This document shows, one piece after another, positions 36,111 to 45,075 of a DNA stretch of 49,932 nucleotides. The DNA lies in the NCBI GenBank assembly GCA_023663725.1, contig JAMPGX010000022.1:1-49932 (forward strand). Reading direction: 5' to 3'. Made by a program: the position numbers and the translations under genes. Source of the stretch: a bacterium. GTDB taxonomy: Bacteria; Bacillota; Clostridia; Lachnospirales; Lachnospiraceae. The first letter of the stretch is position 1; each line of letters begins with the position of its first letter. The notes below the pieces were generated by a model. The model saw nothing but the letters and a program-made list of their open reading frames with translations, searched no databases and was not told the DNA's origin.

Positions 36111-37277
36111 CTAAGCCAGGTCATGCAGCTGTATCCTGCGGGCCACGCTGAGCACCAGCCCGATCTCCATCATCAGAAACAACACCGACGAGCCTCCATA
36201 GCTGATAAACGGAAGGGAGATGCCCGTGTTCGGAATGGTGTTGGTCACCACCGCGATGTTGAGGATCACCTGGATGGCGATATGACCCATGACGCCCACC
36301 ACCAGCAGCGCGCCGAACAGATCTGTTGCATTGTTGGCCACGATCATCATCCGCCACAGCAGCATGATGAACATCAGGATGATCGCGATAGCCCCGAACA
36401 GACCCAGCTCCTCGCAGATAATGGAAAAGATCATATCATTCTGAGCCTCGGGGATAAAATCCAGCTTCTGCATGCTCTGCCCCAGCCCCTTGCCCCAGAT
36501 TCCGCCGGAGCCGATGGCATACAGGGCCTGCAATGTCTGGAATCCTTTGCCCTGGGCAAATGCCTCTGGATCTCGCCAGGCCAGGATTCGCTCTCCCCTC
36601 CAATCCAGCTTATCAATGATCGTGGTATTGAAGATCGCCCACACAATCCCGATCACCGCCGTCAGCCCTATGGCTCCCATGATCACGAACCGTTTATAGT
36701 CCGGAGTAGCCACAAAGATCATCAGCATCGCGATCCCCAGAATGATAATCGCGGAGCTCAGATTGTCTGTGATCTTCCACACCGCCAGGGAATGCGGCAG
36801 GGACAGAGCGATCAGCACCACCAGCCCCTTGGCCGTGCGCAGCTTCTTTCCCATCAGACACACCATGTTGGCCAGAAAGAGAATCATGCAGACCTTCGCC
36901 ACCTCCGCGGGCTGTATGTTGAAGCTCGTTTTCGGGATACCCACCCACCGCTTGGCGCCGTGGGATTCCACGCCCAGCGGTGTCATTACCATAAAGATCA
37001 GGCCAAAGGAGACAAAGTAGGCCAGGGTTGTGAATCGCTGCCAGAACTTGTAGGGAATATTAGCCATCACCATCATCACCACCAGCCCCAGAATGTCCGC
37101 CACCAGCTGCCTGCGCAGATAGTGAGTTCCGCTGCCAAAATCCTGCTGAGCCTCATAGGAGCTGGCGGAGTAGATCATCACCAGACCGAAGCCCAGCAAA
37201 AACAATACGATAAACAACAGACTGTAATCAAAGTAGTATTCCGTATGCTCTTTTTTTCTCTTTTTTCTATCCGCCAC
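36111..37277 (-). CDS. ftsW: SEDS peptidoglycan polymerase FtsW/SpoVE
   Basis: A 388-residue membrane protein with about ten helices of the SEDS family, which polymerises lipid II glycan at the septum with a class B PBP. LVMIYSASS near residue 33, ESHGAKRWVGI, FNIQPAEVAKV and TNTIPNTGISLPFISYGGSS are family marks. GTG start at 37277 with AAGGAG seven bases upstream inside the last codons of murD. It could be the vegetative FtsW or the sporulation SpoVE; position in dcw favours FtsW. Confidence 0.93.
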   Translation of the reverse strand: MADRKKRKKEHTEYYFDYSLLFIVLFLLGFGLVMIYSASSYEAQQDFGSGTHYLRRQLVADILGLVVMMVMANIPYKFWQRFTTLAYFVSFGLIFMVMTPLGVESHGAKRWVGIPKTSFNIQPAEVAKVCMILFLANMVCLMGKKLRTAKGLVVLIALSLPHSLAVWKITDNLSSAIIILGIAMLMIFVATPDYKRFVIMGAIGLTAVIGIVWAIFNTTIIDKLDWRGERILAWRDPEAFAQGKGFQTLQALYAIGSGGIWGKGLGQSMQKLDFIPEAQNDMIFSIICEELGLFGAIAIILMFIMLLWRMMIVANNATDLFGALLVVGVMGHIAIQVILNIAVVTNTIPNTGISLPFISYGGSSVLFLMMEIGLVLSVARRIQLHDLA

Positions 37278-37281
37278 GCAA

Positions 37282-38649
37282 TCACTCCTTCAGCCCGTTT
37301 ACATAGTCCTTGAAAATCTGTCCCCTCTCCTCATAGCTTCGGAACATTCCCCAGCTGGCGCAGGCGGGGGACAACAGTACCGCATCGCCGGACTGAGCCA
37401 GGCGGGTGCAGAGCTGCAGACATTCCTCAAAGGAATCTGCCATGTGGATGCGATCAAAGCCATGGGCTCTTGCGCAGGCGGCTATCTTCTCTCTGGTCTG
37501 CCCGATGAGCACCAGGTCCTTCACCTTGCCCGCAAAGCTCTCGATCCACTCGTCATATTCATTGTCTTTATCGTATCCCCCGCCGATCAGAACCGTCGGA
37601 CGGCTCATGGCCTTTATCCCCTGTATGGCCGCGTCCGGATTGGTCCCCTTGGAGTCGTTATAGTACGCTACGCCCCCTCTCTCCGCCACATACTCTATCC
37701 GGTGTTCTACGGCGTGAAACTCTCGGATCACCCGCCGTATCGTGTCCATGGGAACCTCCAGTTCCCTGACAATGGCGATGGCCGCCATCACATTTTCCAC
37801 ATTACAGCTTCCCACCAGTCTCATGTCCCTGTGAATATCCAGCAACGGCGTCACCTGACCGCCCTCCGCAAGACAGATCTCCTGCCCTCGCAGAAAATAC
37901 CCCTCCTCCAGCTCTCTGGCTGAGGAAAAATAAGTGACACGGGCGGAGCATCTGCTTCCGAAGTCGCGGGTATAGGCATTCTCATAATTCAATACGCACA
38001 AATCCTCCCGCGTCTGGCATCGGGCAATCCGTTCCTTGACCGCCACATATGCCTCCATGGTATGATGCCGGTTTAGATGATCCGGCGTAATATTCAATAT
38101 CGCCGACACTCTTGGACGGAAGGTATCCGTTGTCTCCAGCTGGAAACTACTGATCTCCCCAACCGTCACTGTGTCAGGCCCAGTCCTGTGTGCCTCCATC
38201 GTATAGGGATTCCCGATGTTACCCACCACAAATACTTTATCCTGCCCCAGATGGGCCCTCATGATCTCTCCCACCAGAGTGGTAGTAGTGGTCTTGCCAT
38301 TGGTGCCGGTGATAGCCGCTACCCGTCCTCGCTCCGCCAGAAAGCCCAGCTCGATCTCCCCAATAATGCGAGTACCCTGTCTCTTCAACTCTTGTACCAG
38401 AGGTATATCCACAGGCACACCGGGACTCAGAACCGCCGCCTCCACACAGGACAAAAGCTCCTCCGGCAGCTGTCCCGCATAACACTGCGCCGTTATCCCC
38501 TCAGGAACCCTTTGTTTCAGCTCCTCCACAGTGACTGCGTCGCTGCTATCCAAAAAAAGGATATCCGCCCCCATCCGTCCCAGCATGGACACCGCTCCCA
38601 CGCCGCTGATGCCGGAGCCGACTACCAAACACTTCTGTCCTTCAAACAT
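37282..38649 (-). CDS. murD: UDP-N-acetylmuramoylalanine-D-glutamate ligase MurD
   Basis: A 455-residue Mur ligase adding D-Glu to UDP-MurNAc-L-Ala. N-terminal Rossmann-like domain (VVGSGISGVGAV); ATP loop AITGTNGKTTTTTLVGEI; HRIEYV and NDSKGTNPDA in the central and C-terminal domains. AAGGAGG lies six bases before the ATG at 38649. It has its own promoter (38728-38756), and ftsW follows after four bases. Confidence 0.95.
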   Translation of the reverse strand: MFEGQKCLVVGSGISGVGAVSMLGRMGADILFLDSSDAVTVEELKQRVPEGITAQCYAGQLPEELLSCVEAAVLSPGVPVDIPLVQELKRQGTRIIGEIELGFLAERGRVAAITGTNGKTTTTTLVGEIMRAHLGQDKVFVVGNIGNPYTMEAHRTGPDTVTVGEISSFQLETTDTFRPRVSAILNITPDHLNRHHTMEAYVAVKERIARCQTREDLCVLNYENAYTRDFGSRCSARVTYFSSARELEEGYFLRGQEICLAEGGQVTPLLDIHRDMRLVGSCNVENVMAAIAIVRELEVPMDTIRRVIREFHAVEHRIEYVAERGGVAYYNDSKGTNPDAAIQGIKAMSRPTVLIGGGYDKDNEYDEWIESFAGKVKDLVLIGQTREKIAACARAHGFDRIHMADSFEECLQLCTRLAQSGDAVLLSPACASWGMFRSYEERGQIFKDYVNGLKE

Positions 38650-38727
38650 CTCATTCCTCCTTATACAAGGATCGTTTGAATCCTCTGCTTTGCCCCAGCT
38701 CCATTGCAGCCGGACAATTATCAATCT

Positions 38728-38756
38728 ATTATACGCCTAACCTCCCTATATTGCAA
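38728..38756 (-). promoter_or_regulatory. Sigma-A promoter before murD
   Basis: TTGCAA (38751-38756) and perfect TATAAT (38728-38733), 17-base spacer, in the short gap between the second PBP and murD. It gives murD-ftsW-murA-ftsQ independent expression. Confidence 0.72.
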
Positions 38757-38763
38757 GGAATCC

Positions 38764-40521
38764 TTACTCATTCGTATTTTCCTCTTGAAGAGGCGCCTTT
38801 TCGATCCCCATATAGGGAAGGATATTCTCAAAAAGCTGACGTATAATGGGAGCTGCCACCTGGCCGCCGTAATACACACCCTGTGGCGTATTCACAATGG
38901 CAATGGCGATGACCTGGGGATCATTGGCCGGTGCGAACCCGATGTAGGAGGAGATATACCGCCCGCTGCCTCTGGGCAGCGTCTGGCTGGTAGCGGTCTT
39001 GCCACCTACCCGATACCCCTCCACCTGACCGTTCTTGCCGGAGCCCTCCTTGACCACCATCTCCAGTATCTCCCGCATAGTAGCCGAGGTCCCCTCTGAG
39101 ACAATCCCCTCCGTGACCGGATAGGCGAGACTCTGCACCTGGCTGCCCTGCGAATCCACTACCTTTACGCCAAAGTGAGGCGTAATTCTTCTCCCCCCAT
39201 TGATGATGGAGGAGGCCGTGGTCAGGAGCTGTATCGGTGTGATCTGAAAGGACTGGCCAAAGGATACCGTGGCCAACTCCACCAGGCCCATATTGTCCTT
39301 GTTGTGCATGATGGTGCCCGCCTCCCCCGGCAGATCCACCCCCGTCTTTGTGAGCAACCCAAAACGGCTGAAATAATCATAATATGTATCCACGCCCAGC
39401 AGCAGCCCTACAGAGATCAGCGCTGGATTGCAGCTGTTCATCATACAGTGCGTAAAATCCTGCCCGCCGTGGCCTCCCACCTTGTGGCAGCGAATCTTCC
39501 GATCCTCCACAATGATAAATCCGGGACAGGAAAACTGGCTCTGCGTGGTGATGACTCCCTGCTCGAGACCCGCCGCGGCAGTGATAATCTTGAAAGTGGA
39601 CCCCGGCTCATAAGTGTCATTGATGCAACCGTTTCGCCATATCTGGTTGAGCAGATTCTGCCGCTCTTCCTGGGAGAGATTATCCCCTGCTTCCTCCGGC
39701 AAGGCATAGGGATCGTTGAGATCAAACTCCGGTACATTGACCATGGCATAGATCTCGCCGTTCTGGGGATTCATGACCAGGATAGACACTCCTTTAGCCT
39801 GTTTGGTCTCCATGGCCTGGTAAGCCAATTGTGTGGCGTAGGTCTGAATATTGCGGTCCAGGCTGATATACAGGTCGCTGCCGCTCACTGGCTCGATGCG
39901 TCTCTCCCCTGCCGCCTCCACCTCTATCCCCTTCGCATCCGTCATCGTCAGGATCATCCCCGGCGTGCCCTGGAGATATTTTTCATAGATGACCTCCAGC
40001 CCGATGATGCCCTGATTATCCCCTCCGGTAAAACCCAGCACCTTGCTGGCCAGCTCCCCGTAGGGGTAATAGCGCTTGTAATCCTCATCCACTTTGACTC
40101 CCGGTATCTCATACTCCCGAATCCGATCCCCGATGCTTTTGTCCACATTACTCTTGATGCGCTCCATGGAGCTGTACTTCTCCACGCGCCTGCGCACATA
40201 GTCCTCGGACAGCTCCAGCTCTCTGCAGAGCATCGTGATCACCGCTTCAGGGTCCTCTATCTGATTGTGTATCACCGAGATCGTACACACGGTCCTGTTA
40301 TCTGCCAGCACCTCGCCGTTGCGGTCCAGGATACGCCCTCTGGCCGCCTTGATGCTGCGCTCCCGCTCATGGAGCTGCGTCGCCTTCTCCGCGTAGTATT
40401 CCGCTTCCCAGATCATCAGGTACACCAGCCGCGCGAACAACCCCACAAGCACCAGGCTGCATCCCAGAAAAATGATCAGAATCTTTTTGCGGTGCGCAAT
40501 TTTATTATGTATTTCCGGCAT
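38764..40521 (-). CDS. Class B penicillin-binding protein (SpoVD-like)
   Basis: A 585-residue transpeptidase. One anchor helix near residues 14-36, then the PBP dimerisation domain (RGRILDRNGEVLADN) and the transpeptidase domain with SxxK in GSTFKIIT and SxN in NSCNPA. The third motif reads GGKTATSQ, with Ala where KTG has Gly. No PASTA domain. GAGG lies seven bases before the ATG at 40521. With FtsI in front it makes a tandem pair, one perhaps used in sporulation; which one is not provable here. Confidence 0.9.
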   Translation of the reverse strand: MPEIHNKIAHRKKILIIFLGCSLVLVGLFARLVYLMIWEAEYYAEKATQLHERERSIKAARGRILDRNGEVLADNRTVCTISVIHNQIEDPEAVITMLCRELELSEDYVRRRVEKYSSMERIKSNVDKSIGDRIREYEIPGVKVDEDYKRYYPYGELASKVLGFTGGDNQGIIGLEVIYEKYLQGTPGMILTMTDAKGIEVEAAGERRIEPVSGSDLYISLDRNIQTYATQLAYQAMETKQAKGVSILVMNPQNGEIYAMVNVPEFDLNDPYALPEEAGDNLSQEERQNLLNQIWRNGCINDTYEPGSTFKIITAAAGLEQGVITTQSQFSCPGFIIVEDRKIRCHKVGGHGGQDFTHCMMNSCNPALISVGLLLGVDTYYDYFSRFGLLTKTGVDLPGEAGTIMHNKDNMGLVELATVSFGQSFQITPIQLLTTASSIINGGRRITPHFGVKVVDSQGSQVQSLAYPVTEGIVSEGTSATMREILEMVVKEGSGKNGQVEGYRVGGKTATSQTLPRGSGRYISSYIGFAPANDPQVIAIAIVNTPQGVYYGGQVAAPIIRQLFENILPYMGIEKAPLQEENTNE

Positions 40522-40572
40522 GGAAAAACCTCATAATAACCGTTACTATACTGTATTCCCTTCATTATGAGT

Positions 40573-42810
40573 TTATTCCAGAGCGCCCCAGCTGCCGCTT
40601 ATGAGATCCCCTGTATCTGGATCATAGTGTTCATTGGTCTGCGGGTCAACGCGGTGTCCGGTGGCGGGATCGATGGGAAGATTCATCCAGCCCGGCTGAC
40701 CTGCGCCTTCCGGCGCCTGTGTGGGCGTAGGCTCCGGCGTCTGTAGATTGTCCAGATCCGTGCCCTCCGGCGTCTGCGTGTACTGGTTCGTGATAGCCAG
40801 TTTCCTCGCCTCCAGCTCCTGCTTCTCCGACTCGCTGAGCTCCTCCGTCATATAGATATTTAAGTAGGGCAACACCTCCGTCAGCACGTTGCGAACGATC
40901 CAGGTGGCAAACTTTGCCTCGTCCTGCTTGGTCGCATTGGCCCTGTCCACCACCACATAGATGGCGATCTGGGGATTGTCCGCAGGAGCATAGCCCATGA
41001 AAGACACCACAAACTCCGTCTTGGAGCGCTCTCTGGTCTCCCGGTCAACAGTCTGCGCCGTTCCCGTCTTACCGCCGATGGCATAGCCCGCGGGCCTGGC
41101 GGTGCGTCCGGTAATCTTGACGTCATTCTGCCGCATGACCACCGCATTGCAATACTGACGTATCTTCTCCGAGGTGGACTCGGAAATGGTCTGGCGCAAC
41201 ACACGGGGCTCTATATTCTGTACCGTGGCTCCGTTTGCGTTGGTAATCCGGTCTACCATGTGAGGCTCATAGTAATAGCCCCCGTTGATCAGCGAACAGA
41301 AGCCCGCAATCATCTCGATCATCGTTGCGTTAAAGCCCTGTCCAAAGGAATAGGTGTACAGGTCCGTCTGTGTCATTTTATCCGCGCCCAGAATCAGAGA
41401 TGCGGTCCTCGCCTCTCCTGCCAGATCGATATTGGTCCTCAGACCGAGGTTAAACGCCTGCTGGAACTGGGCAAAACGGTCAATGCCAATCGCCTGCGCC
41501 TCCTTCATCATCGCCACATTGCAGGACCAGGCGATGGCGTCCTCCACGCTCACATCCCCGTCGCCCCATCTGTTGTGGCAGCGAATCGTATGACCGCCGC
41601 TCTCCAGAGAGCCGTTGCACTGATAGACCTCATTGCCGGTCAGCGCGCCCGTCTCCAGTCCTATGGCCGTTGTGAAGGGCTTGGCCACGGAACCCACCTC
41701 ATAGGTATCGCTGATGCAGAAATTTTTCCACAGATAATTCAGATTCATATACAGCTCTGTGTCGTCCATCTCCGCGATGCTCTCCGCCGTGATATACTGC
41801 TTGGTCTTATTGCCCTCGGCGTCCACCCGCACACTGCCGAGCAACGCGTCCGTGTTGCGGGTATCGTTGAGATCATAATTCGGATAGCTGGCCATAGCCA
41901 GGATCTCTCCGGTGTTGACCTCCATGATGATACAGCCCACATTCTCCGCGCCGTTGCCTGTCCGCACCGCATTCTTATGCTCGTCGTCAAACTGCTTTAA
42001 GTATTTCTCCACGATGCTCTGGATATTGGCGTCCATCGTGGAATGTATCGTGTAGCCGTCCTCCGCCGGCTTCACCGTTCTCTCCAATGTGGAGTCGTCG
42101 TTCAGGTAGCCGAATTCTCGTCCGGTGGTGCCGTTGAGTTCCTCATTGTAATAGGCCTCCAAACCATAGGCGCCCACATTGTCCGAGCTGGTAAAGCCGA
42201 TCACGTCGCAGGCCAGAGTGCCGAGAGGATAATACCGCTTGTACTCCTTTTCAAACCATACTCCCCTGATCATACTGTCCTCGGCGTTCATAGCCTCCTG
42301 AAAGCTGCTGATCTGATCATAGGGCAGGCGCCGGGCAAGCACATAGTATGCCGATTTTTCATGAGACGCCACATAATCGCGGACGGTGGCCATATTCAGT
42401 TCAAAATACTGGTCCAGCGCCCGCAGCGTAGGTTCCATATAGTCCTTGTTCTCCAGCTTCTCCTTCTCACGGATTACTTTTACATCCAGAATAACATTGT
42501 AGACATTCTCGCTCACCGCCAGCTGCGTACCCTTGGCGTCTACGATATCCCCTCTGCGAAAGGGGAGTGTAATGCTGTCATACTGCCGCTGAGACAATAT
42601 CTGCCGCTTATACTCGTCCTCCTTATCTCTGGTTATCCGGATGAGCTGAATACTCAATCCGGCAAAAGCCAACAATACCAGGATATACAATACCAACAGC
42701 TTCTTCTGCATTCTGCTGCCGAATCTCTTCTCCTGCCCACGTCCTGTTCTGGAATTCTTTCCTCTTATGGATTGTCTCTCCCTGTCCTGCTCCTTCACTC
42801 GAACTCCCAT
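40573..42810 (-). CDS. Class B penicillin-binding protein (FtsI/PBP2-like)
   Basis: A 745-residue septal transpeptidase. Basic N-terminal tail, one membrane helix (~35-56), dimerisation domain (RRGDIVDAKGTQLAVSENV), then the transpeptidase domain with SVAK (YEVGSVAKPFT), SCN (AWSCNVAMM) and GGKTGTAQ, all intact. The C-terminal ~75 residues form a Pro/Thr/Gly-rich tail (PEPTPTQAPEG...PATGHRVDPQTNEHYDPD). No PASTA domain. The start at 42810 has only a weak GGAAAG. Lies between ftsL and the SpoVD-like PBP. Confidence 0.92.
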   Translation of the reverse strand: MGVRVKEQDRERQSIRGKNSRTGRGQEKRFGSRMQKKLLVLYILVLLAFAGLSIQLIRITRDKEDEYKRQILSQRQYDSITLPFRRGDIVDAKGTQLAVSENVYNVILDVKVIREKEKLENKDYMEPTLRALDQYFELNMATVRDYVASHEKSAYYVLARRLPYDQISSFQEAMNAEDSMIRGVWFEKEYKRYYPLGTLACDVIGFTSSDNVGAYGLEAYYNEELNGTTGREFGYLNDDSTLERTVKPAEDGYTIHSTMDANIQSIVEKYLKQFDDEHKNAVRTGNGAENVGCIIMEVNTGEILAMASYPNYDLNDTRNTDALLGSVRVDAEGNKTKQYITAESIAEMDDTELYMNLNYLWKNFCISDTYEVGSVAKPFTTAIGLETGALTGNEVYQCNGSLESGGHTIRCHNRWGDGDVSVEDAIAWSCNVAMMKEAQAIGIDRFAQFQQAFNLGLRTNIDLAGEARTASLILGADKMTQTDLYTYSFGQGFNATMIEMIAGFCSLINGGYYYEPHMVDRITNANGATVQNIEPRVLRQTISESTSEKIRQYCNAVVMRQNDVKITGRTARPAGYAIGGKTGTAQTVDRETRERSKTEFVVSFMGYAPADNPQIAIYVVVDRANATKQDEAKFATWIVRNVLTEVLPYLNIYMTEELSESEKQELEARKLAITNQYTQTPEGTDLDNLQTPEPTPTQAPEGAGQPGWMNLPIDPATGHRVDPQTNEHYDPDTGDLISGSWGALE

Positions 42811-42853
42811 CTTTCCGCTTTAGCGGCCAATCTCCGACTGGTCCACACATCCG

Positions 42854-43372
42854 CTAATTGCTGTCATCCACCTTGCGTACATAGTCCTGTTCCTCATTGT
42901 CATAGAGAATAATCTGCCCCTCCTGCGGATAAACCATTCCCAGTTCTCCGATGGCTACGCGCTTTACTTCCTCCATGTCCACTCCGCTGGTGATGCGGCT
43001 CAGCTCCTCGTCATTGGCCACCTTCAGATTGTACAATTCCCTCTCCTGAGCGGCGATATGCTCCGTGGCCGTAGTGATGTCAGCCTGCAGCTGGATATAA
43101 TGAATCAATACATATCCCGCTACACACATGGCCAGAGACAGGAACGCAACATATCCCAGGCTCATATGCCTCGCCTTGTCCCTGTTCTTGCGTGTCGAAT
43201 TGCTCAGAGTGCGGCGGGGCTTCTGTTCCATCTCCCGCTGCACATCCAGTTTTCTTACGGTATTGCCATACACATAGCTGCCGGCATACGTCTCCGATGC
43301 CCTGCCTCTCTGTCGGCTGCTCATGTCTCTATATGTATTTGCAGGTCTATTCCCATTCGTTGCTCTTGCCAT
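42854..43372 (-). CDS. ftsL: Cell division protein FtsL-like
   Basis: A 172-residue bitopic protein: basic N-terminal region of about 75 residues, one helix (YVAFLSLAMCVAGYVLIHYI), then a coiled coil (QADITTATEHIAAQERELYNL) and a short tail. Size and place between rsmH and ftsI identify FtsL, whose sequence is poorly conserved. The N-terminal cytosolic part is longer than in Bacillus. ATG at 43372, with AAAGGA about 12 bases upstream; its first part lies past the rsmH stop. Confidence 0.85.
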   Translation of the reverse strand: MARATNGNRPANTYRDMSSRQRGRASETYAGSYVYGNTVRKLDVQREMEQKPRRTLSNSTRKNRDKARHMSLGYVAFLSLAMCVAGYVLIHYIQLQADITTATEHIAAQERELYNLKVANDEELSRITSGVDMEEVKRVAIGELGMVYPQEGQIILYDNEEQDYVRKVDDSN

Positions 43373-43406
43373 GATGCCGTCAATTTCCTTTCTATTATTT
43401 CCTTTT

Positions 43407-44342
43407 TCAATATTTCTTCTCAAACACCCGCAGCTTTGCGCTCTTGGAACGGCTGTTTTCCTCTAACTCCTCCCTGTCTGGCAGGACTGGTTTCTTCGTG
43501 ATCACACTGCCGGCCGGCTGTCTGCCGCAGACACACACCGGAAATTCCGGCGGGCAGACACATGGATTCTCCGCTTTCTTGAAGGCTGTCTTGACGATCC
43601 TGTCCTCCAGAGAATGGAACGTGATAATACACAGCCGTCCTCCGGGAGAGAGCATGTCCACCAGATCCTCCAGCGTATCCCGTAACACTTCCAGCTCGTG
43701 ATTGCACTCTATGCGGATCGCCTGAAATGTCCGCTTGGCTGGATGACCGCCGCCTGTCCGCATTTTAGCCGGTATAGCCGCTTTGATGATCTCGCTCAGC
43801 TGCCCTGTGGTCTCTATCGGCTCACGCTCCCTGGCCCTCACAATGTGCTTTGCTATATTCTTGGCAAAAGTATCTTCCCCGTAATCCCGAATGATATGAA
43901 ACAGCTCCGTCTCGCTATAACCGTTCACAATGTCTCGGGCCGTCAGGCTTTGTCTCCTGTCCATCCTCATATCCAGCGGACTGTCATAGCGGTACGAGAA
44001 TCCTCTCTCCTGCGTGTCCAGCTGATAGGAGGATACTCCCAGATCCAGGACGATACCGTCCACCTGCTCCACTCCCTGCTCTCTCAGAACCGCCCTTGCA
44101 TTGCTGTAGTTGTCGCGAATCAAAGTGATTCTGTCCGCAAAGGCCTCCAGACGCTTTCCCGCGGCGACAATCGCCGCGTCATCCTGATCTATTCCGTAGA
44201 AGTGTCCCTGCAGCAGCCGGCTGCACACCTCCCATGCATGTCCACCGCCTCCCAGTGTTCCGTCCAGATAGACCCCGTCCGGCTTAATATTCAGATATTC
44301 GATGGTCTCCCGCAGCATGACGGAATAGTGTGTAAAATCCAT
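43407..44342 (-). CDS. rsmH: 16S rRNA (cytosine-N4)-methyltransferase RsmH
   Basis: A 311-residue methyltransferase for C1402 of 16S rRNA. SAM motif [13 protein letters not shown]; core [31 protein letters not shown] and [13 protein letters not shown]-terminal Cys-containing segment [21 protein letters not shown] precedes the ATG at 44342. Starts 17 bases after mraZ in the usual dcw order. Confidence 0.96.
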   Translation of the reverse strand: MDFTHYSVMLRETIEYLNIKPDGVYLDGTLGGGGHAWEVCSRLLQGHFYGIDQDDAAIVAAGKRLEAFADRITLIRDNYSNARAVLREQGVEQVDGIVLDLGVSSYQLDTQERGFSYRYDSPLDMRMDRRQSLTARDIVNGYSETELFHIIRDYGEDTFAKNIAKHIVRAREREPIETTGQLSEIIKAAIPAKMRTGGGHPAKRTFQAIRIECNHELEVLRDTLEDLVDMLSPGGRLCIITFHSLEDRIVKTAFKKAENPCVCPPEFPVCVCGRQPAGSVITKKPVLPDREELEENSRSKSAKLRVFEKKY

Positions 44343-44359
44343 AGCTTCCTCTATATTTT

Positions 44360-44791
44360 CTATATCGTAAGTCCCAGGCTCTCCATCGTGGCTGCGATGT
44401 CATCCATGTCACTGTCGGCATCCATATTCTCCCAGTTCTCCCTGCTCCAGATCTCGATACGGCTGCCCACACCCACCAGCACCACATCCTTATCCAGTCC
44501 CGCGAAGTCCCGCAAATTGGACGGGAGAAGGATTCTTCCCTGTTTATCCACTTCCACCTGCGCTGCTCCAGCCAGGAAGAATCTCGCGAATTTTCTTGCC
44601 TCCTTGTTGATCAGCGGCAGTGATGTGAGCTTCTGTTCAAAAGCTTTCCAATCTTCGTTGGCATACACAAACAGACAGCCATCCATACCCTTTGTCACCA
44701 CAAATTCATCTCCCAACTGGTCTCTGAACTTAGAAGGAACGATTAACCTGCCTTTCGCATCCACCGTATGATTGTACTCACTCATAAACAT
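44360..44791 (-). CDS. mraZ: Transcriptional regulator MraZ
   Basis: A 143-residue AbrB-like double-fold protein ([20 protein letters not shown], then [18 protein letters not shown]) that binds the dcw promoter and controls the operon. The ATG at 44791 has AAGGCGGTGA six bases upstream, one base off the perfect site, and gives the usual MFM start. Promoter and four MraZ boxes lie directly upstream. Confidence 0.95.
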   Translation of the reverse strand: MFMSEYNHTVDAKGRLIVPSKFRDQLGDEFVVTKGMDGCLFVYANEDWKAFEQKLTSLPLINKEARKFARFFLAGAAQVEVDKQGRILLPSNLRDFAGLDKDVVLVGVGSRIEIWSRENWENMDADSDMDDIAATMESLGLTI

Positions 44792-44870
44792 CCACAATCA
44801 CCGCCTTCACGCCGGAAATCCCGACTCAAAGTGGTCTGCCACGGAAAAGGGTATTCTCACTCACTGCTCA

Positions 44871-44907
44871 CCACTTTGAGCCACTTGCTACCACTTTCCA
44901 CCACTTT
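44871..44907 (-). promoter_or_regulatory. Four MraZ boxes with 10-bp period
   Basis: On the minus strand AAAGTGG occurs at 44901-44907, 44891-44897 and 44871-44877, with CAAGTGG at 44881-44887: four sites with exact 10-base spacing. This matches the AAAGTG(G/T)-N3 array described for MraZ in Mollicutes. The boxes lie just downstream of the promoter, suited to autoregulation. Confidence 0.8.
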
Positions 44908-44924
44908 AGAACTAATTTTAAACC

Positions 44925-44954
44925 AAAATAGCTGATTATGCAAGCGAAAGTCAA
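44925..44954 (-). promoter_or_regulatory. Promoter of the mraZ/dcw operon
   Basis: TTGACT (44949-44954) and TATTTT (44925-44930) with an 18-base spacer. Transcription would start near 44918, about ten bases before the first MraZ box. Confidence 0.65.
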
Positions 44955-44990
44955 TAATTTTTTTATTTTTTCTTAAGATTTTTGCAACAA

Positions 44991-45024
44991 AAAAAGCACT
45001 TTTTTTGTTGCAAAAGTGCTTTTT
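44991..45024 (-). terminator. Intrinsic terminator of lgt
   Basis: A perfect 13-bp stem AAAAAGCACTTTT (44991-45003) with its complement (45012-45024) and an eight-base loop, with T/A tracts on both sides. It lies 52 bases after the lgt stop and upstream of the mraZ promoter. Confidence 0.88.
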
Positions 45025-45075
45025 ACCAGATATTGTATCTTCGATTTTTCGAACCACAATTTATGCTATTCTGTT

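Noticed and set aside
36039-37313. 424-codon plus-strand frame over ftsW, very rich in His and Gln
   Set aside because: Reverse reading of a membrane-protein gene; composition and lack of a start site argue against it.
39175-40536. 453-codon plus-strand frame over the SpoVD-like PBP
   Set aside because: Antisense shadow of a gene with complete transpeptidase motifs; no recognisable domain of its own.
44857-45057. 66-codon minus-strand frame upstream of mraZ
   Set aside because: It runs through the lgt terminator, the mraZ promoter and the MraZ boxes, so it is regulatory DNA.
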